The notes beneath the pieces are model-generated. The model ran no database searches and was not told the origin of the DNA. It saw only the letters and a list, made by a program, of their open reading frames with translations. A program made the translations under genes and the position numbers. Below are positions 41,958-51,675 of a DNA stretch of 64,000 nt, piece by piece. The stretch is from the NCBI RefSeq assembly GCF_038446665.1, contig NZ_CP151802.1, positions 1,364,001 through 1,428,000 of the forward strand, written 5' to 3'. The stretch's first letter is position 1, and every line of letters starts with the position of its first letter. The DNA comes from Lysobacter sp. FW306-1B-D06B. Lineage in GTDB: Bacteria; Pseudomonadota; Gammaproteobacteria; Xanthomonadales; Xanthomonadaceae.

Positions 41958-42722
41958 ATGAACGAAGCCTCCGCCCTTGATCTGGCCCGCCTGCGCCGCA
42001 GTTGCTCGCAGTGTTCGCTGCAGCAGCTCTGCCTTCCGGCGGGCATCACCGGGCCGGAACTGGAGCGCCTGGACGACATCGTCCGCCGCCGTCGCGCCAT
42101 CGGCCGCGGCGAGCGCTTGTTCCGCATCGGCGATCCGCTTGCTTCGGTGTACGTGGCACGCGACGGTGCGTTCAAGACGGTCAGCGTGACGGAGGACGGT
42201 GAGGAGCAGGTGCTGGGCTTCCACTTGCCGGGCGAACTGATCGGCCTGGATGCGTTGGGCGGCGGCGCGCACCGATGCGAGGCGATCGCACTGGGCGAGG
42301 CCAACGTGTGCGAAGTGCCGTTCGACCAGCTCACCGAGATCGCGGCGCAACTGCCCGGCCTGCAGCAGCAGCTGCTGCGCGTGATCGGCCACAGCCTCAA
42401 CCGCGATCACGACCACATGGGCATGCTGGTGCGGCGGCAGGCGAACGAGCGCATCGCGTTGTTCCTGCATGGCCTGACCGAGCGTTTCCGCCAGATCGGA
42501 CAGTCGCCGACCGCATTCAAGTTGCCGATGAGCCGCGAGGATGTGGCGCGTTATCTCGGCCTCGCGCTGGAAACCGTCAGCCGCGGTTTCACGCGTTTGC
42601 AGGAAGACGAAGTGATCCTGGTGCACGGCCGGCGCGTGGAGATTCTCGACGTCGAAGAGCTGACGCGCCTTGCGCACGGTGCCGAAGCGGACAACGCATC
42701 GCGCGCGCGTCGCGCACGCTGA
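41958..42722 (+). CDS. fnr: FNR-type transcriptional regulator (first copy)
   Basis: A 254-residue CRP/FNR-family protein. Cysteines 16, 19 and 25 in SCSQCSLQQLC and Cys118 in NVCEVPF are placed as the oxygen-labile 4Fe-4S ligands of FNR. The cyclic-nucleotide-like fold follows, and the C-terminal helix-turn-helix has the recognition sequence ETVSR (the FNR E-x-x-S-R pattern) in MSREDVARYLGLALETVSRGF. It should read TTGAT-N4-ATCAA sites, which precede ccoN, both hemN genes and probably norZ in this window. It converges on the TauE/SafE gene of the cbb3 cluster. It is the nearer equivalent of Pseudomonas Anr, by its position beside cco. Confidence 0.9.
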   Translation: MNEASALDLARLRRSCSQCSLQQLCLPAGITGPELERLDDIVRRRRAIGRGERLFRIGDPLASVYVARDGAFKTVSVTEDGEEQVLGFHLPGELIGLDALGGGAHRCEAIALGEANVCEVPFDQLTEIAAQLPGLQQQLLRVIGHSLNRDHDHMGMLVRRQANERIALFLHGLTERFRQIGQSPTAFKLPMSREDVARYLGLALETVSRGFTRLQEDEVILVHGRRVEILDVEELTRLAHGAEADNASRARRAR

Positions 42723-42765
42723 GCCCGCTCTCTCAGGCGATCCCGTCGGTACTTCCCTGTCGGCA

Positions 42766-43485
42766 TCACGCCGACGGCGTGACACAGCCCAGCGCGGAAA
42801 GCACCGCGTGCAGTTCCGGCACCTGCATCAGCCACGGGGCCGACAGCGTGAGCAGCCCTGCGGCCATCACCAGCGCTGCGCCGGCATTGCGCCATCGCGT
42901 CTGCAACCAGCGTCCCAGGCGCGCGCCACTCCAGGTCAGCGGCAGCATCACCGGCAGCGTGCCCAGGCCGAACGCCGCCATCGTCAGCGCACCGCCGAGC
43001 GCACTGGCCTGCAACCATGCGGCCGCGAGCAGCGTCGTGCTCAGCCCGCACGGCAGCCAGCCCCACAGCACCGCCAGGCCCAGACGCTTCGCGCGCGAGT
43101 CCGCAGGCAACAGACGCGCCTGAAGCGGCTGCAACCAGCGCCACATCCGCGCGCCGGGACGCCCCAGCGAGGTGAAGCGACCGTGGCGGTCGAACAAACG
43201 CAGCGCGACGATCACCAGCACCAGCCCGACCAGCATGCGCAGTGCGGTGGCCAGACCGTCCAGCCGCGCCACGCCGACGATGCCGTGGCCCAGGCCACCG
43301 GCGATTGCCCCGGCGATGATGTAGCCGCCGACACGTCCCAGGTTCGCTTCGATCGCCGGTGCGACCGACCGTTGCGCCGTTGCGGAAAAGCCCGTGGCGA
43401 TGCCGCCGCACATCGCGGCGCAATGCGCGCCGCCCAGCAGTCCGCTGAGCGAGGCCGCGCCTAGCGTCAGCCAGTCAATCGTCAT
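42766..43485 (-). CDS. TauE/SafE-family membrane protein of the cbb3 cluster
   Basis: A 239-residue inner-membrane protein with six or seven segments. AASLSGLLGGAHCAAMCGGIATGF near the N-terminus has two cysteines in an AHCxxMCGG motif typical of the DsbD_2/sulfite exporter family that accompanies ccoGHIS. LGWLPCGL-type (LWGWLPCGLSTTLL) lies in the middle. It is probably connected with copper or thiol handling for cbb3 maturation rather than sulfite export. It overlaps the ccoS end by 11 bases, so it is translated from the same message. Confidence 0.82.
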   Translation of the reverse strand: MTIDWLTLGAASLSGLLGGAHCAAMCGGIATGFSATAQRSVAPAIEANLGRVGGYIIAGAIAGGLGHGIVGVARLDGLATALRMLVGLVLVIVALRLFDRHGRFTSLGRPGARMWRWLQPLQARLLPADSRAKRLGLAVLWGWLPCGLSTTLLAAAWLQASALGGALTMAAFGLGTLPVMLPLTWSGARLGRWLQTRWRNAGAALVMAAGLLTLSAPWLMQVPELHAVLSALGCVTPSA

Positions 43486-43675
43486 GACGTGGCGGGTCGT
43501 CGTTCGGGATGGCGCGCTCGGGCGCGCGCATGGGCAGCGGGTCGTCGCGCAGGATGTCGATGGCCGGTGTGTCCAGGTCGTCGAACTGTCCGCGCCGCAC
43601 GGCCCAGACGAAGGCGCCGATGGCGATGCCCAGCAGCACCAGGCTGATCGGAACGAGCAGGAGCAGGATGTTCAT
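43475..43675 (-). CDS. ccoS: cbb3 oxidase maturation protein CcoS
   Basis: A 66-residue protein with one N-terminal membrane segment (MNILLLLVPISLVLLGIAIGAFVW), then the conserved WAVRRGQFDDLDTPAIDIL and an acidic, Pro-rich tail. The pattern GQFDDLD...P is diagnostic of CcoS. It is needed for heme and copper insertion in cbb3 oxidase. The ATG overlaps the TGA of ccoI (43672-43675). Confidence 0.93.
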   Translation of the reverse strand: MNILLLLVPISLVLLGIAIGAFVWAVRRGQFDDLDTPAIDILRDDPLPMRAPERAIPNDDPPRHDD

Positions 43676-46086
43676 GCGGACCTCCGCGTGTCGTCGGCGT
43701 CGCGCCGGCTCAACCGCAATGCATTGAGCGTCACCAGCAGCGAGGATGCGGCCATGCCGACCGCCGCGATCCACGGCGTGACGTGGCCGGTCGCGGCCAG
43801 GGGGATCGCGAGGATGTTGTAACCCAGTGCCCAGGCCAGGTTCTGGCGGACGATGCGTTGCGTCCGTCGCGCCAGCACGATCGCCTGCGGAACGCGCAAC
43901 AACGAGGGGCTGGTGATGACGAAGTCCGCCGCCCGCTGCGCCAGCGCGGCGCCTTCGGCCATCGCGAGCGAGACGTCGGCGCCTGCCAGCACGGGTGCGT
44001 CGTTGAGCCCGTCGCCGACCATCGCCACGATCTCGCCGCGTGCCTGCGCCGTCCGCACCTGCGCCAGTTTCTGTTCGGGCGTCTGGCGCGCATGGAACGT
44101 TTCGATGCCGACCTGAAGTGCGAAGCGCGCGACCGCGCCGTCCGCGTCGCCGCTGCAAAGCTCGACGGCGAGTCCCGCGCGATGCAGGGCCGTGATCGCG
44201 GCGCGGGCATCCTCGCGCATGGTTTCGCGCACCGTCATCCGCGCGAACGCGCGCGTGCCGTCGCCGAGCCAGAGCGCTCCGTCGTCCACGCCTGACGCGG
44301 CGAACTCGGCGCGGCCCAGCCGCCAACGCACGCCGTCGATGTCGCCTTCGACCCCTTGGCCGGCGACGCTGGTGACGTGCCGTGCGGCGAGGTCGGTCTC
44401 CACATGCGCGAATGCCTGGGCCAGCGGATGCGCGCTGCCGTGTTCCAGCGCGGCCGCGATGGCCAGTGCCCGCGCCTGGTCCATGTCGACGAAGACGGCG
44501 ACGCGGTCGAGTTCGGGACGGCCGTTGCTCAGCGTGCCGGTCTTGTCGAGCATGACGCGATCGATTCGCGCGAGCGTGGACAGCGCATCGCCACGCAAGC
44601 CGAGCACGCCCATGCGCGCGAGCGCGCCGTGGGCAGTGGTCAGCGCGGTGGGGATCGCCAGCGAAAGCGCGCAGGGGCAGCTCACCACCAGCAGCGCCAA
44701 CGTGACTTCCAGTGCGCGCGCTGGATCGTGCACGCGCCACCACGCGTACGTAGCGGTGGCGCACAGCAGCAGGGCGATGACGAAGCCGCCCGCCACGCGT
44801 TCGGCGACGCGCGCCAGCTGTGGCCGCGCGGACTGCGCCTGCTCGACCAGCCGCGTGAGCTGCGACAGCCAGGTGTCCGCGCCGGTGCGCGTCACGCGCA
44901 CTCGCGCGGATTGCTCGCGGCAGACGCTGCCGGCCAGCGCCGCGTCGCCGGGCTCGCGTCGCACGGGCGTGGATTCGCCGGTGATCAGCGCCTCGTCGAA
45001 GGACGCGGCGCGATCCAGAAGCACGCCATCGGCCGGCACGGCTTCGCCGGCGGCCACGCGCAGCACGTCGCCGACCACGAGTTCGCCCAGCGGAATCTGT
45101 TCCGGCGCGCCGTCGCCCCGCTCGCGCAGCGCCAGCGCAGGGCGCGCACGCGCGAGCGCATCGACCTGCGCGCTGGCGATGCCGCGCGCGCGCTGCTCGA
45201 ACATGCGTGCCACCAGCAACAACAGCACGAACATCACCGCCGCGTCGTACCAGACATGCACGCCGCCGCGCAGGGTTTCGACCAGGCTGGCGAAGTAGGC
45301 GAGCAGGGTGGAGCCGGCGATCAGCGTGTCCATGCCGATGCGACGGCCGCGCAGTTCGCGCCACATGCCTTCCAGGAACGGCCAGCCGGAATAGAACACG
45401 ACCGGCGTGGAGACGAGGAAGGTGATCCAGCGGAAGAAGTCACGCGTCGCCGCAGGCATCTGCTGGGCGCTGTCGAGGTAGAGCGCTTCGGCGAACATCA
45501 TCGCCTGTATCGCGCCCAGGCCTGCCACGCCCAGTCGCATCAGCCAACGCCGGCGTTCGATGCGCTGGGCCTGCTCGCGTGCGTCGCCGGTCGCCAGCCA
45601 GGGGCGATAACCGAGCGCGGCGAGGCGCTGCATCAACGTGGAGAGCGCGGTGCGCTGCGGATCCCACGCCACCGTGATGCGACCGGTCACCGCGTTCGCA
45701 CCCGCATCGAGCACGCCGGGCAGGCGCCGCAGCGCGCGATCGATCAGCCACGCGCACGCGGCGCAGCGCATGGCGTCGGTGAGCACGGTGATCTCGCGTC
45801 CGCCGGGCACGGTGCGACTGTGTTCGGCGAGCACGACATCGCGGTCCCACGCGCTGAAGTCCGTCGCCTCGGCCTGCACGCGTCCGGCGGGCGAGGTGCG
45901 CAATTGGTAGTAATCGCCCAGCGCGGCATCGCGAATCCACGACGCCGCCGCGGCGCAACCGCTGCAACAGAAGGCGCGGCCGTCGGCGCGTACCGCGTCG
46001 GGCGGCAGCGACTCGCCACAGTGCTGGCAACCGCCGGCTTCGGCGGCGCGCGTGTCCCGCAGGGGCAGCGCCGCGTCCATCGTCAT
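43672..46086 (-). CDS. ccoI: Copper-transporting P-type ATPase CcoI
   Basis: The protein has 804 residues from the ATG that overlaps the ccoH stop (ATGA). It has an N-terminal cysteine-rich region (CQHCGE and CCSGC), an HMA-like segment with MRCAACAW, eight membrane helices including SCPCALSLAIP with the CPC copper motif, the TGES actuator, DKTGT with the phosphorylated Asp, SAHPL and GDGLNDAPVL. This is the CcoI/FixI type that supplies copper to the cbb3 oxidase. A 194-residue open extension before it is shadow of neighbouring sequence. Confidence 0.95.
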   Translation of the reverse strand: MTMDAALPLRDTRAAEAGGCQHCGESLPPDAVRADGRAFCCSGCAAAASWIRDAALGDYYQLRTSPAGRVQAEATDFSAWDRDVVLAEHSRTVPGGREITVLTDAMRCAACAWLIDRALRRLPGVLDAGANAVTGRITVAWDPQRTALSTLMQRLAALGYRPWLATGDAREQAQRIERRRWLMRLGVAGLGAIQAMMFAEALYLDSAQQMPAATRDFFRWITFLVSTPVVFYSGWPFLEGMWRELRGRRIGMDTLIAGSTLLAYFASLVETLRGGVHVWYDAAVMFVLLLLVARMFEQRARGIASAQVDALARARPALALRERGDGAPEQIPLGELVVGDVLRVAAGEAVPADGVLLDRAASFDEALITGESTPVRREPGDAALAGSVCREQSARVRVTRTGADTWLSQLTRLVEQAQSARPQLARVAERVAGGFVIALLLCATATYAWWRVHDPARALEVTLALLVVSCPCALSLAIPTALTTAHGALARMGVLGLRGDALSTLARIDRVMLDKTGTLSNGRPELDRVAVFVDMDQARALAIAAALEHGSAHPLAQAFAHVETDLAARHVTSVAGQGVEGDIDGVRWRLGRAEFAASGVDDGALWLGDGTRAFARMTVRETMREDARAAITALHRAGLAVELCSGDADGAVARFALQVGIETFHARQTPEQKLAQVRTAQARGEIVAMVGDGLNDAPVLAGADVSLAMAEGAALAQRAADFVITSPSLLRVPQAIVLARRTQRIVRQNLAWALGYNILAIPLAATGHVTPWIAAVGMAASSLLVTLNALRLSRRDADDTRRSA

Positions 46087-46595
46087 TCGCCGGCGAGCGC
46101 CGGCGCCAGGTGCGCGGCCTGCTGGCCGGCGACGAGGCGGCCGTGCAGACGCCACTGCCGGTCGTTCGGGGTGAGTTGCAGGAGCCAGTCGTGGTCGAGC
46201 GGGAGGTCCACGTCCGCGTGCCAGCCCAGCTCGCTGGGCCGGAGTTCGAGCGTGCGGTCTTGTGTGGCCTGGCTCGGGTGCGACAGCGCGAGGGTCAGCG
46301 GCACATCGCGCGGCACCTGGCCGTCGCCGAAACCACCGTCCACGGGCAGCAGCTCGACGCCACGGCGATCCACGCGCAGCACCGCGGAGAGTTTCATCTC
46401 CCGCGCGCGCTCGTCGGGGCCGAGTTCGGTCGTCTGGATCTGCGCGGTGCGCTGCACGGTGTCGATGACGGCGTCGTCGCCGCCGCTGCGCAGCGCGATC
46501 ACGACCAGCCCGACGCCGGCCACCACGGCCAGGATCGGCAGTCCGATCACCAGCCACATCACGGGATTGCGGGTGCGTCCGCGCTGTTCCATCAC
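46083..46595 (-). CDS. ccoH: cbb3 oxidase assembly protein CcoH (FixH)
   Basis: A 170-residue protein with one membrane segment near the N-terminus (PVMWLVIGLPILAVVAGVGL) and a periplasmic domain containing VPLTLALSHPSQATQDRTLEL and DLPLDHDWLLQLTPNDRQWRLHGR, both typical FixH blocks. It stabilises the cbb3 complex. The start is a GTG at 46595 immediately followed by ATG at 46592; both overlap the ccoG stop. Confidence 0.9.
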   Translation of the reverse strand: MMEQRGRTRNPVMWLVIGLPILAVVAGVGLVVIALRSGGDDAVIDTVQRTAQIQTTELGPDERAREMKLSAVLRVDRRGVELLPVDGGFGDGQVPRDVPLTLALSHPSQATQDRTLELRPSELGWHADVDLPLDHDWLLQLTPNDRQWRLHGRLVAGQQAAHLAPALAGE

Positions 46596-48145
46596 ATCGG
46601 TCCGAAGAAGTTGGATTCCACGTTGGCGCTGGCCGCGCCGTCCGTACGCTCGACATGGAAGGTGACCGGCTGCTTGCCGTGTACGTCCTTCGGTGCCGAC
46701 AGTACCAGAGGCAGGTTGAGCACTTCCTCGGCGGCGGCGTCGATGGTCTGTTCGCCGCCCGCCAGCGTGATGCCGGCCTGGCCCTGCGCGCGGATGCGGA
46801 AGCTTCGCGGCTCCATGTCCTTGTTGATCAGCTTGAGCGTGTAGGTGTTCTCGATGCGCTGGTCAGCCGTCTCGCGGTAAAGCGCGTTGCGGTCGCGCAG
46901 CACCTCCGCGATGAGCGGACTGCGATGGCCGACGCCCCACGCCCAGGCCACGCACAACGCGGCCAGCAGCGTGCCATAGACGAGCACGCGCGGACGCGCC
47001 ACGCGCGTGGGCTTGCCGTCGATGGCGTTCTGCGTGGAGTAGCGGATCAGGCCCTTGGGGTAGCCCATCTTGTCCATCACCGAATCGCAGGCGTCGATGC
47101 ACGCGCCGCAGGCGATGCACTCGTACTGCAGGCCATTGCGGATGTCGATGCCGGTGGGGCAGACCTGCACGCAGATCGTGCAGTCGATGCAGTCGCCCAG
47201 TTGTTCGGGCGCGAATTTCGGCAGCGGTTCGGCGGTGAGGCCGACGTCGGTGACGGCGGTGGTGCCGGCGGCCTCGAGCGCGACGGCGTTGCCCTGGCGC
47301 GCGGCTCGGAACACGTAGTTGTAGGCGGTGGCGACATCGAGCAGGCCGCGCGCGCGTTCGAGCACGCTGCCCAGGCCGCGCTTGCGCGGGCCGCGCGGTT
47401 CGCCGCGCATCGGGTCGTAGGCGATGATCAGGGTGTTGCGGTCGAACATCGCGCTCTGGAAGCGCGCATACGGGCACATGTACTTGCAGACCTGCTCGCG
47501 CAGGAAGCCGGCGTTGCCCCAGGTCGCCAGCGCATAGAACAACACCCAGAACGTTTCCCAGCCACCCCAGCCCGGTGCCTGCCCGAACAACGGCACGCGT
47601 GCGGCCAGGTCGGTGATCGGCGTGAAGAAGCCGACGAAGGTGAAGCCGGTCCACAGCGCGAACACCAGCCAGAGCAGATGCTTGGCACCCTTGCGCAAGA
47701 CCTTCGTGCCGTTCCAGGGGCCGGCGTCGAGCTTCATGCGCGCGTTGCGATCGCCTTCGGTCCAGCGCTCCATCCACAGGAACACTTCCGTCCACACCGT
47801 CTGCGGGCAGGCGAAGCCGCACCACAGGCGGCCGGCCAACGCGGTGAAGAAGAACAGCGTCAGGCCGGCGATGATCAGCAGCACCGAGAGCAGGAAGAAA
47901 TCCTGCGGCCAGAAGTTCAGCCCGAACACGTAGAACTTGCGCGCCGGCAGGTCGAAAAGCACCGCCTGACGTCCGTCCCAGCGCAGCCAGGGGAACACGT
48001 AGAACATGCCCAGCAACACCACGACCGCGACATTTCGCCAGGTCTGGAACACACCGCTCACGCTGCGCGGGTAGATCTTGCGCTCGCTGACGTACAGCGC
48101 GCTGCCGGTGTCTTCGACAAGGTCGATCGTGATTTTCTTGCTCAT
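46592..48145 (-). CDS. ccoG: cbb3 oxidase accessory ferredoxin protein CcoG
   Basis: A 517-residue polyferredoxin membrane protein with about five membrane segments. Two 4Fe-4S clusters are coordinated by CIDCTICVQVCPTG (about residue 310) and CIACGACIDACDSVM, and the C-terminal Ig-like domain (GITLAGGEQTIDAAA to VTFHVERTD) matches the family. It reduces copper for cbb3 assembly. An ATG 13 bases upstream of the 48159 gene end gives normal spacing; RBS-like GCAATG. Confidence 0.95.
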   Translation of the reverse strand: MSKKITIDLVEDTGSALYVSERKIYPRSVSGVFQTWRNVAVVVLLGMFYVFPWLRWDGRQAVLFDLPARKFYVFGLNFWPQDFFLLSVLLIIAGLTLFFFTALAGRLWCGFACPQTVWTEVFLWMERWTEGDRNARMKLDAGPWNGTKVLRKGAKHLLWLVFALWTGFTFVGFFTPITDLAARVPLFGQAPGWGGWETFWVLFYALATWGNAGFLREQVCKYMCPYARFQSAMFDRNTLIIAYDPMRGEPRGPRKRGLGSVLERARGLLDVATAYNYVFRAARQGNAVALEAAGTTAVTDVGLTAEPLPKFAPEQLGDCIDCTICVQVCPTGIDIRNGLQYECIACGACIDACDSVMDKMGYPKGLIRYSTQNAIDGKPTRVARPRVLVYGTLLAALCVAWAWGVGHRSPLIAEVLRDRNALYRETADQRIENTYTLKLINKDMEPRSFRIRAQGQAGITLAGGEQTIDAAAEEVLNLPLVLSAPKDVHGKQPVTFHVERTDGAASANVESNFFGPM

Positions 48146-48158
48146 TGCAGGTCCGGTA

Positions 48159-48452
48159 CTACTCCGGCCGAAGCGGCCGGTTGAAACGACTGGCCGGGCG
48201 CAGCAGCACCCAGGTGAATGCGCTGGAGGCGGCGGTGGCCACCCAGAACATGAAAAAGCCCAGGCTGTACCCGAGCGTGCGCGTCATCGGCAGGTGGGGG
48301 AACGTCATGTCGCGCAGTGCGAGCGGGTCGACGAAGGCGAAGAACACCATCGTCGCCACGCAGGCGGCAAAGAAGCTTGGCCAAAGGATCGCCCCGAGCC
48401 GCTGCGAGAGCGGTCGGGGCGGGTGGTCGAATCGCGGTTCCTGCACGGTCAT
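48159..48452 (-). CDS. Two-segment membrane protein between ccoP and ccoG
   Basis: A 97-residue protein with a hydrophilic start (MTVQEPRFDHPPRPLSQRLG) and two membrane segments (LWPSFFAACVATMVFFAFV and TLGYSLGFFMFWVATAASSAFTWVL). It sits 21 bases after ccoP and 13 bases before ccoG. It is not one of the eight standard cco genes. I do not know its role; its position suggests cbb3 assembly or regulation. The start was chosen as the first ATG after ccoP. Confidence 0.8.
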   Translation of the reverse strand: MTVQEPRFDHPPRPLSQRLGAILWPSFFAACVATMVFFAFVDPLALRDMTFPHLPMTRTLGYSLGFFMFWVATAASSAFTWVLLRPASRFNRPLRPE

Positions 48453-48473
48453 GGCGTGCCCCTCATGGGGTGG

Positions 48474-49406
48474 TCACTTCGCGGCGGTAATGGGAGGCTT
48501 GGTCGGGTGGGACAGCGACCAGACATAGGCCGCGGCCAGGCGTGCGCGGGTCTCGCCGAGCGTCTGGCGCCATGCGGGCATCACGCCGTGACGGCCGTTG
48601 CTGATCGTCTGGCGCAGGCTGTCGCTGCTGTTGCCGTACAGCCAGTAGTCGTCGGTGAGATCCGGCGCGCCCATGGCGGTGTTGCCCTTGCCGTCGACGC
48701 CGTGACAGGCGATGCACACGCCCTCGTAGAGCGACTTGCCCTGAGCAGCCATGTAGTTGTTCTGCATGCTGTCCGGATCCGACAGCGTGCGCACGTAGGC
48801 CGCCACGTAGTCCACCGCGTTGTCGCCGCCCATGCCGGTCAGCACCTTGCCCCATTCGGGCATCACGCCTTCGCGGCCGTCGAGCACCGAATGCAGCACG
48901 TCGTCGGGCGTGCCGCCCCAGTGCCAGACCTGGTCGGTCAGGTTGGGATAGCCGATGGCACCCTGCGCGGTCGAACCATGGCAGGTGGCGCAGGTGTTGT
49001 TGAAGATGGAGCGGCCCAGCGCCACGGCCTTGGGATCATGCGCGATGACGTCGATCGACTTGCCTGCGTACGGCGCGAAGGCGGCTTCGAGCTTGGCGTC
49101 GTCGCGTGCCTTGTCGGCCGCCTGCTCCTTGGCGGAGCTCCACCTGCTCACGCCTGCATACGCGCCCAGGCCCGGGAAGTAGATGAGATAGCCGATGGCG
49201 AAGACGATGGTGATGTAGAACAGGTTGATCCACCACCGCGGCATCGGTTTGTTGTACTCGGTGAGGGTGCCGTCCCACACATGGCTGGTGTCGGTGGGGG
49301 CGGGATCGCCCGGCCGGCGCTTGCCGGTCCACCAGATCAGCCACACGCAACCCAGAATATTGATCGCGACCAGCGCGATCACGAACCACGACCAGCCGGC
49401 GCTCAT
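48474..49406 (-). CDS. ccoP: cbb3 oxidase diheme subunit CcoP
   Basis: A 310-residue protein with an N-terminal membrane segment (WFVIALVAINILGCVWLIWW), a second one (WINLFYITIVFAIGYLIYFPGLG), and two cytochrome c domains with CATCHGS (about residue 138) and CIACHGVDGKG (about 232). The Met ligands are in WGGTPD-type and MPAWRQTLG regions. It passes electrons from CcoO to CcoN. ATG at 49406 overlaps the ccoQ stop by four bases. Confidence 0.95.
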   Translation of the reverse strand: MSAGWSWFVIALVAINILGCVWLIWWTGKRRPGDPAPTDTSHVWDGTLTEYNKPMPRWWINLFYITIVFAIGYLIYFPGLGAYAGVSRWSSAKEQAADKARDDAKLEAAFAPYAGKSIDVIAHDPKAVALGRSIFNNTCATCHGSTAQGAIGYPNLTDQVWHWGGTPDDVLHSVLDGREGVMPEWGKVLTGMGGDNAVDYVAAYVRTLSDPDSMQNNYMAAQGKSLYEGVCIACHGVDGKGNTAMGAPDLTDDYWLYGNSSDSLRQTISNGRHGVMPAWRQTLGETRARLAAAYVWSLSHPTKPPITAAK

Positions 49407-49543
49407 TGCGGCATCTCCTTACTTTCATCGAGCGGCAGTCGCGCCGCCGCTTCGAATTCTTTCTTTCGTCTCGGGCTCCACACCCAGATCCAGCCGGCCA
49501 CGAACAGCACCAGCAGCACGGTTGTCACGATTCCGGACAGCAT
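49403..49543 (-). CDS. ccoQ: cbb3 oxidase small subunit CcoQ
   Basis: A 46-residue protein: MLSGIVTTVLLVLFVAGWIWVW is its single membrane segment and SPRRKKEFEAAARLPLDE the charged cytoplasmic tail, exactly the CcoQ layout. The start has GGGGAGG ten bases upstream. An in-frame extension upstream is ccoO sequence in another frame. It stabilises CcoP in the complex. Confidence 0.93.
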   Translation of the reverse strand: MLSGIVTTVLLVLFVAGWIWVWSPRRKKEFEAAARLPLDESKEMPQ

Positions 49544-49544
49544 C

Positions 49545-50159
49545 TCAGCCTCCCCTCGGCGCATGGCGACCGAGACCTTGCAGATAAGCGACGACGGCGT
49601 CGAGTTCGGTCTTGCCCTCGACGGCAGCCTTCGCGCCGGCGATATCGGCGGCCGTGTACGGATCGCCGATGGTCTTGAGCGCACGCATGCGGTCTTCGAC
49701 CTGCGCGCCGTCGACCGTGTTCTTCGCCAGCCACGGGAAACCGGGCATGTTGGATTCGGGCACGACATCGCGCGGGTTCAGCAGGTGCACGCGGTGCCAG
49801 TCGTCGGAGTAGCGGCCGCCGACGCGTGCCAGGTCGGGCCCGGTGCGCTTGCTGCCCCACTGGAACGGACGGTCGTAGACCGATTCGCCCGCGAGCGAGT
49901 AATGGCCGTAGCGTTCGGTCTCGAAGCGCAGCGTGCGCACCATCTGCGAGTGGCAGTTGTAGCAGCCCTCGCGGACGTAGACGTCGCGTCCGGCGAGTTG
50001 CAGCGCGGGGTAGGGCTTCACGCCCGGCAACGGTTCGATGGCTTCGGCCTGGTGCATCAGCGGGACGATTTCCGCCAGACCACCGAAGGAGACGGCCACG
50101 GCGATCAGCACCGCCATCAGGCCGACGTTGGTTTCGACTTTCTCGTGAGAATGACTCAT
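49545..50159 (-). CDS. ccoO: cbb3 oxidase monoheme subunit CcoO
   Basis: The protein has 204 residues and starts [11 protein letters not shown], with one membrane segment ([23 protein letters not shown]) followed by the heme domain with [15 protein letters not shown] (about residues 66-80), [15 protein letters not shown] and [12 protein letters not shown] with the axial Met. It is the membrane-bound cytochrome c of the complex. The ccoN stop is 10 bases upstream. Confidence 0.95.
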   Translation of the reverse strand: MSHSHEKVETNVGLMAVLIAVAVSFGGLAEIVPLMHQAEAIEPLPGVKPYPALQLAGRDVYVREGCYNCHSQMVRTLRFETERYGHYSLAGESVYDRPFQWGSKRTGPDLARVGGRYSDDWHRVHLLNPRDVVPESNMPGFPWLAKNTVDGAQVEDRMRALKTIGDPYTAADIAGAKAAVEGKTELDAVVAYLQGLGRHAPRGG

Positions 50160-50169
50160 CTGGGCGGCC

Positions 50170-51609
50170 TCAGGCGTGTGCGTTCGCAGTGTCGGGCGGA
50201 AGCACGGGCGTCGGGACGAGGTCACGCGCCTGCTGCCAGGTACGGATCACGTTCCAGGCCATCACGAACATGCCGCTCAGCACGATCACACCACCGGCCA
50301 GTCGGCCCAGGTAGTACGGATACGTGGCGTTGAGTGCTTCGACGAAACTGTAGGTCAGCGTGCCGTCGGGGTTGGTGGCGCGCCACATCAGGCCCTGCAT
50401 CACGCCGGCGATCCACATCGAGGCGATGTAGAACACCACGCCGATGGTGTGCAGCCAGAAGTGCAGGTCGATCGCCTTCACCGAATACATGCGCTCCTGA
50501 CCCAGCAGGCGCGGCAGCATCGAGTAGACGGCGCCGACGGAGATCATCGCGACCCAGCCCAGCGCACCGGCGTGGACGTGGCCGACGGTCCAGTCGGTGT
50601 AGTGCGAGAGCGAGTTGACCGTCTTGATCGACATCATCGGACCCTCGAAGGTCGCGATCATGTAGAACGACACGGCGACGATGAGGAACTTCAGGATCGG
50701 ATCGGTGCGCAGCTTGTCCCATGCGCCCGAGAGCGTCATGACGCCGTTGATCGCACCGCCCCAGCTGGGCGCCAGCAGCACCAGCGAGAACACCATGCCC
50801 AGCGACTGCGCCCAGTCCGGCAGCGCGGTGTACTGCAGATGGTGCGGGCCGGCCCACATGTAGATGGCGATCAGCGCCCAGAAGTGCACGATCGACAGCC
50901 GGTACGAGTAGACCGGGCGATTGGCCTGCTTGGGGACGAAGTAGTACATCATTCCCAGGAAGCCGGCGGTCAGGAAGAAACCGACCGCGTTATGCCCGTA
51001 CCACCACTGCGCCATCGCATCGACCGCGCCGGTGTAGAGCGAGTACGACTTGAACGCGCCCACCGGCATCGCCAGGTTGTTGACGATGTGCAGCAGGGCG
51101 ATGGTGATGATCATCGCGCCGTAGAACCAGTTGGCCACGTAGATGTGCTTGACGCGGCGCTTGACGATGGTGCCGAAGAAGACCACACCGTAGCTCACCC
51201 ACACGACGGCGATCAGCAGGTCGATCGGCCATTCCAGCTCGGCGTATTCCTTGCCCTGGGTGAGGCCCAGCGGCAGGGTGACGGCGGCGGCGACGATTAC
51301 CAGTTGCCAGCCCCAGAACGTGAAGGCTGCCAGCTTGTCGAAGGCCAGGCGCACATGGCACGTACGCTGGACGACGTGGTAGCTGGTGGCGAACAGCGCG
51401 CAACCGCCGAAGGCGAAGATCACCGCATTGGTGTGCAGTGGTCGCAGTCGGCCGTAGCTGAGCCATGGGAGGTCGAAGTTGAGCGCCGGCCAGTACAGCT
51501 GGGCGGCGATGATTACGCCTACCAGCATGCCGACGATGCCCCAGACCACCGTCATCGCGGTGAACTGGCGCACGATCTTGTCGTTATAAGTTTCGGGTTG
51601 GGTTTGCAT
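50170..51609 (-). CDS. ccoN: cbb3 oxidase catalytic subunit CcoN
   Basis: The protein has 479 residues from ATG 51609, which follows GGGAG. About 12 membrane helices carry the heme and copper ligands: [14 protein letters not shown] (low-spin heme His), [11 protein letters not shown] (Cu_B region), [15 protein letters not shown] and [11 protein letters not shown] (high-spin and low-spin heme His pair). It reduces O2 with high affinity and pumps protons. A perfect FNR box (51676-51689) precedes it. An ATG at 51783 lies before this site and is not used. It is the first gene of the ccoNOQP-orf-GHIS-TauE operon. Confidence 0.96.
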   Translation of the reverse strand: MQTQPETYNDKIVRQFTAMTVVWGIVGMLVGVIIAAQLYWPALNFDLPWLSYGRLRPLHTNAVIFAFGGCALFATSYHVVQRTCHVRLAFDKLAAFTFWGWQLVIVAAAVTLPLGLTQGKEYAELEWPIDLLIAVVWVSYGVVFFGTIVKRRVKHIYVANWFYGAMIITIALLHIVNNLAMPVGAFKSYSLYTGAVDAMAQWWYGHNAVGFFLTAGFLGMMYYFVPKQANRPVYSYRLSIVHFWALIAIYMWAGPHHLQYTALPDWAQSLGMVFSLVLLAPSWGGAINGVMTLSGAWDKLRTDPILKFLIVAVSFYMIATFEGPMMSIKTVNSLSHYTDWTVGHVHAGALGWVAMISVGAVYSMLPRLLGQERMYSVKAIDLHFWLHTIGVVFYIASMWIAGVMQGLMWRATNPDGTLTYSFVEALNATYPYYLGRLAGGVIVLSGMFVMAWNVIRTWQQARDLVPTPVLPPDTANAHA

Positions 51610-51675
51610 GGGTAGGCACTCCCGAGCGGTAGGCCGGGGTCGGCGGCATGTTAGGAACCCGTTCACATTGGGCGC

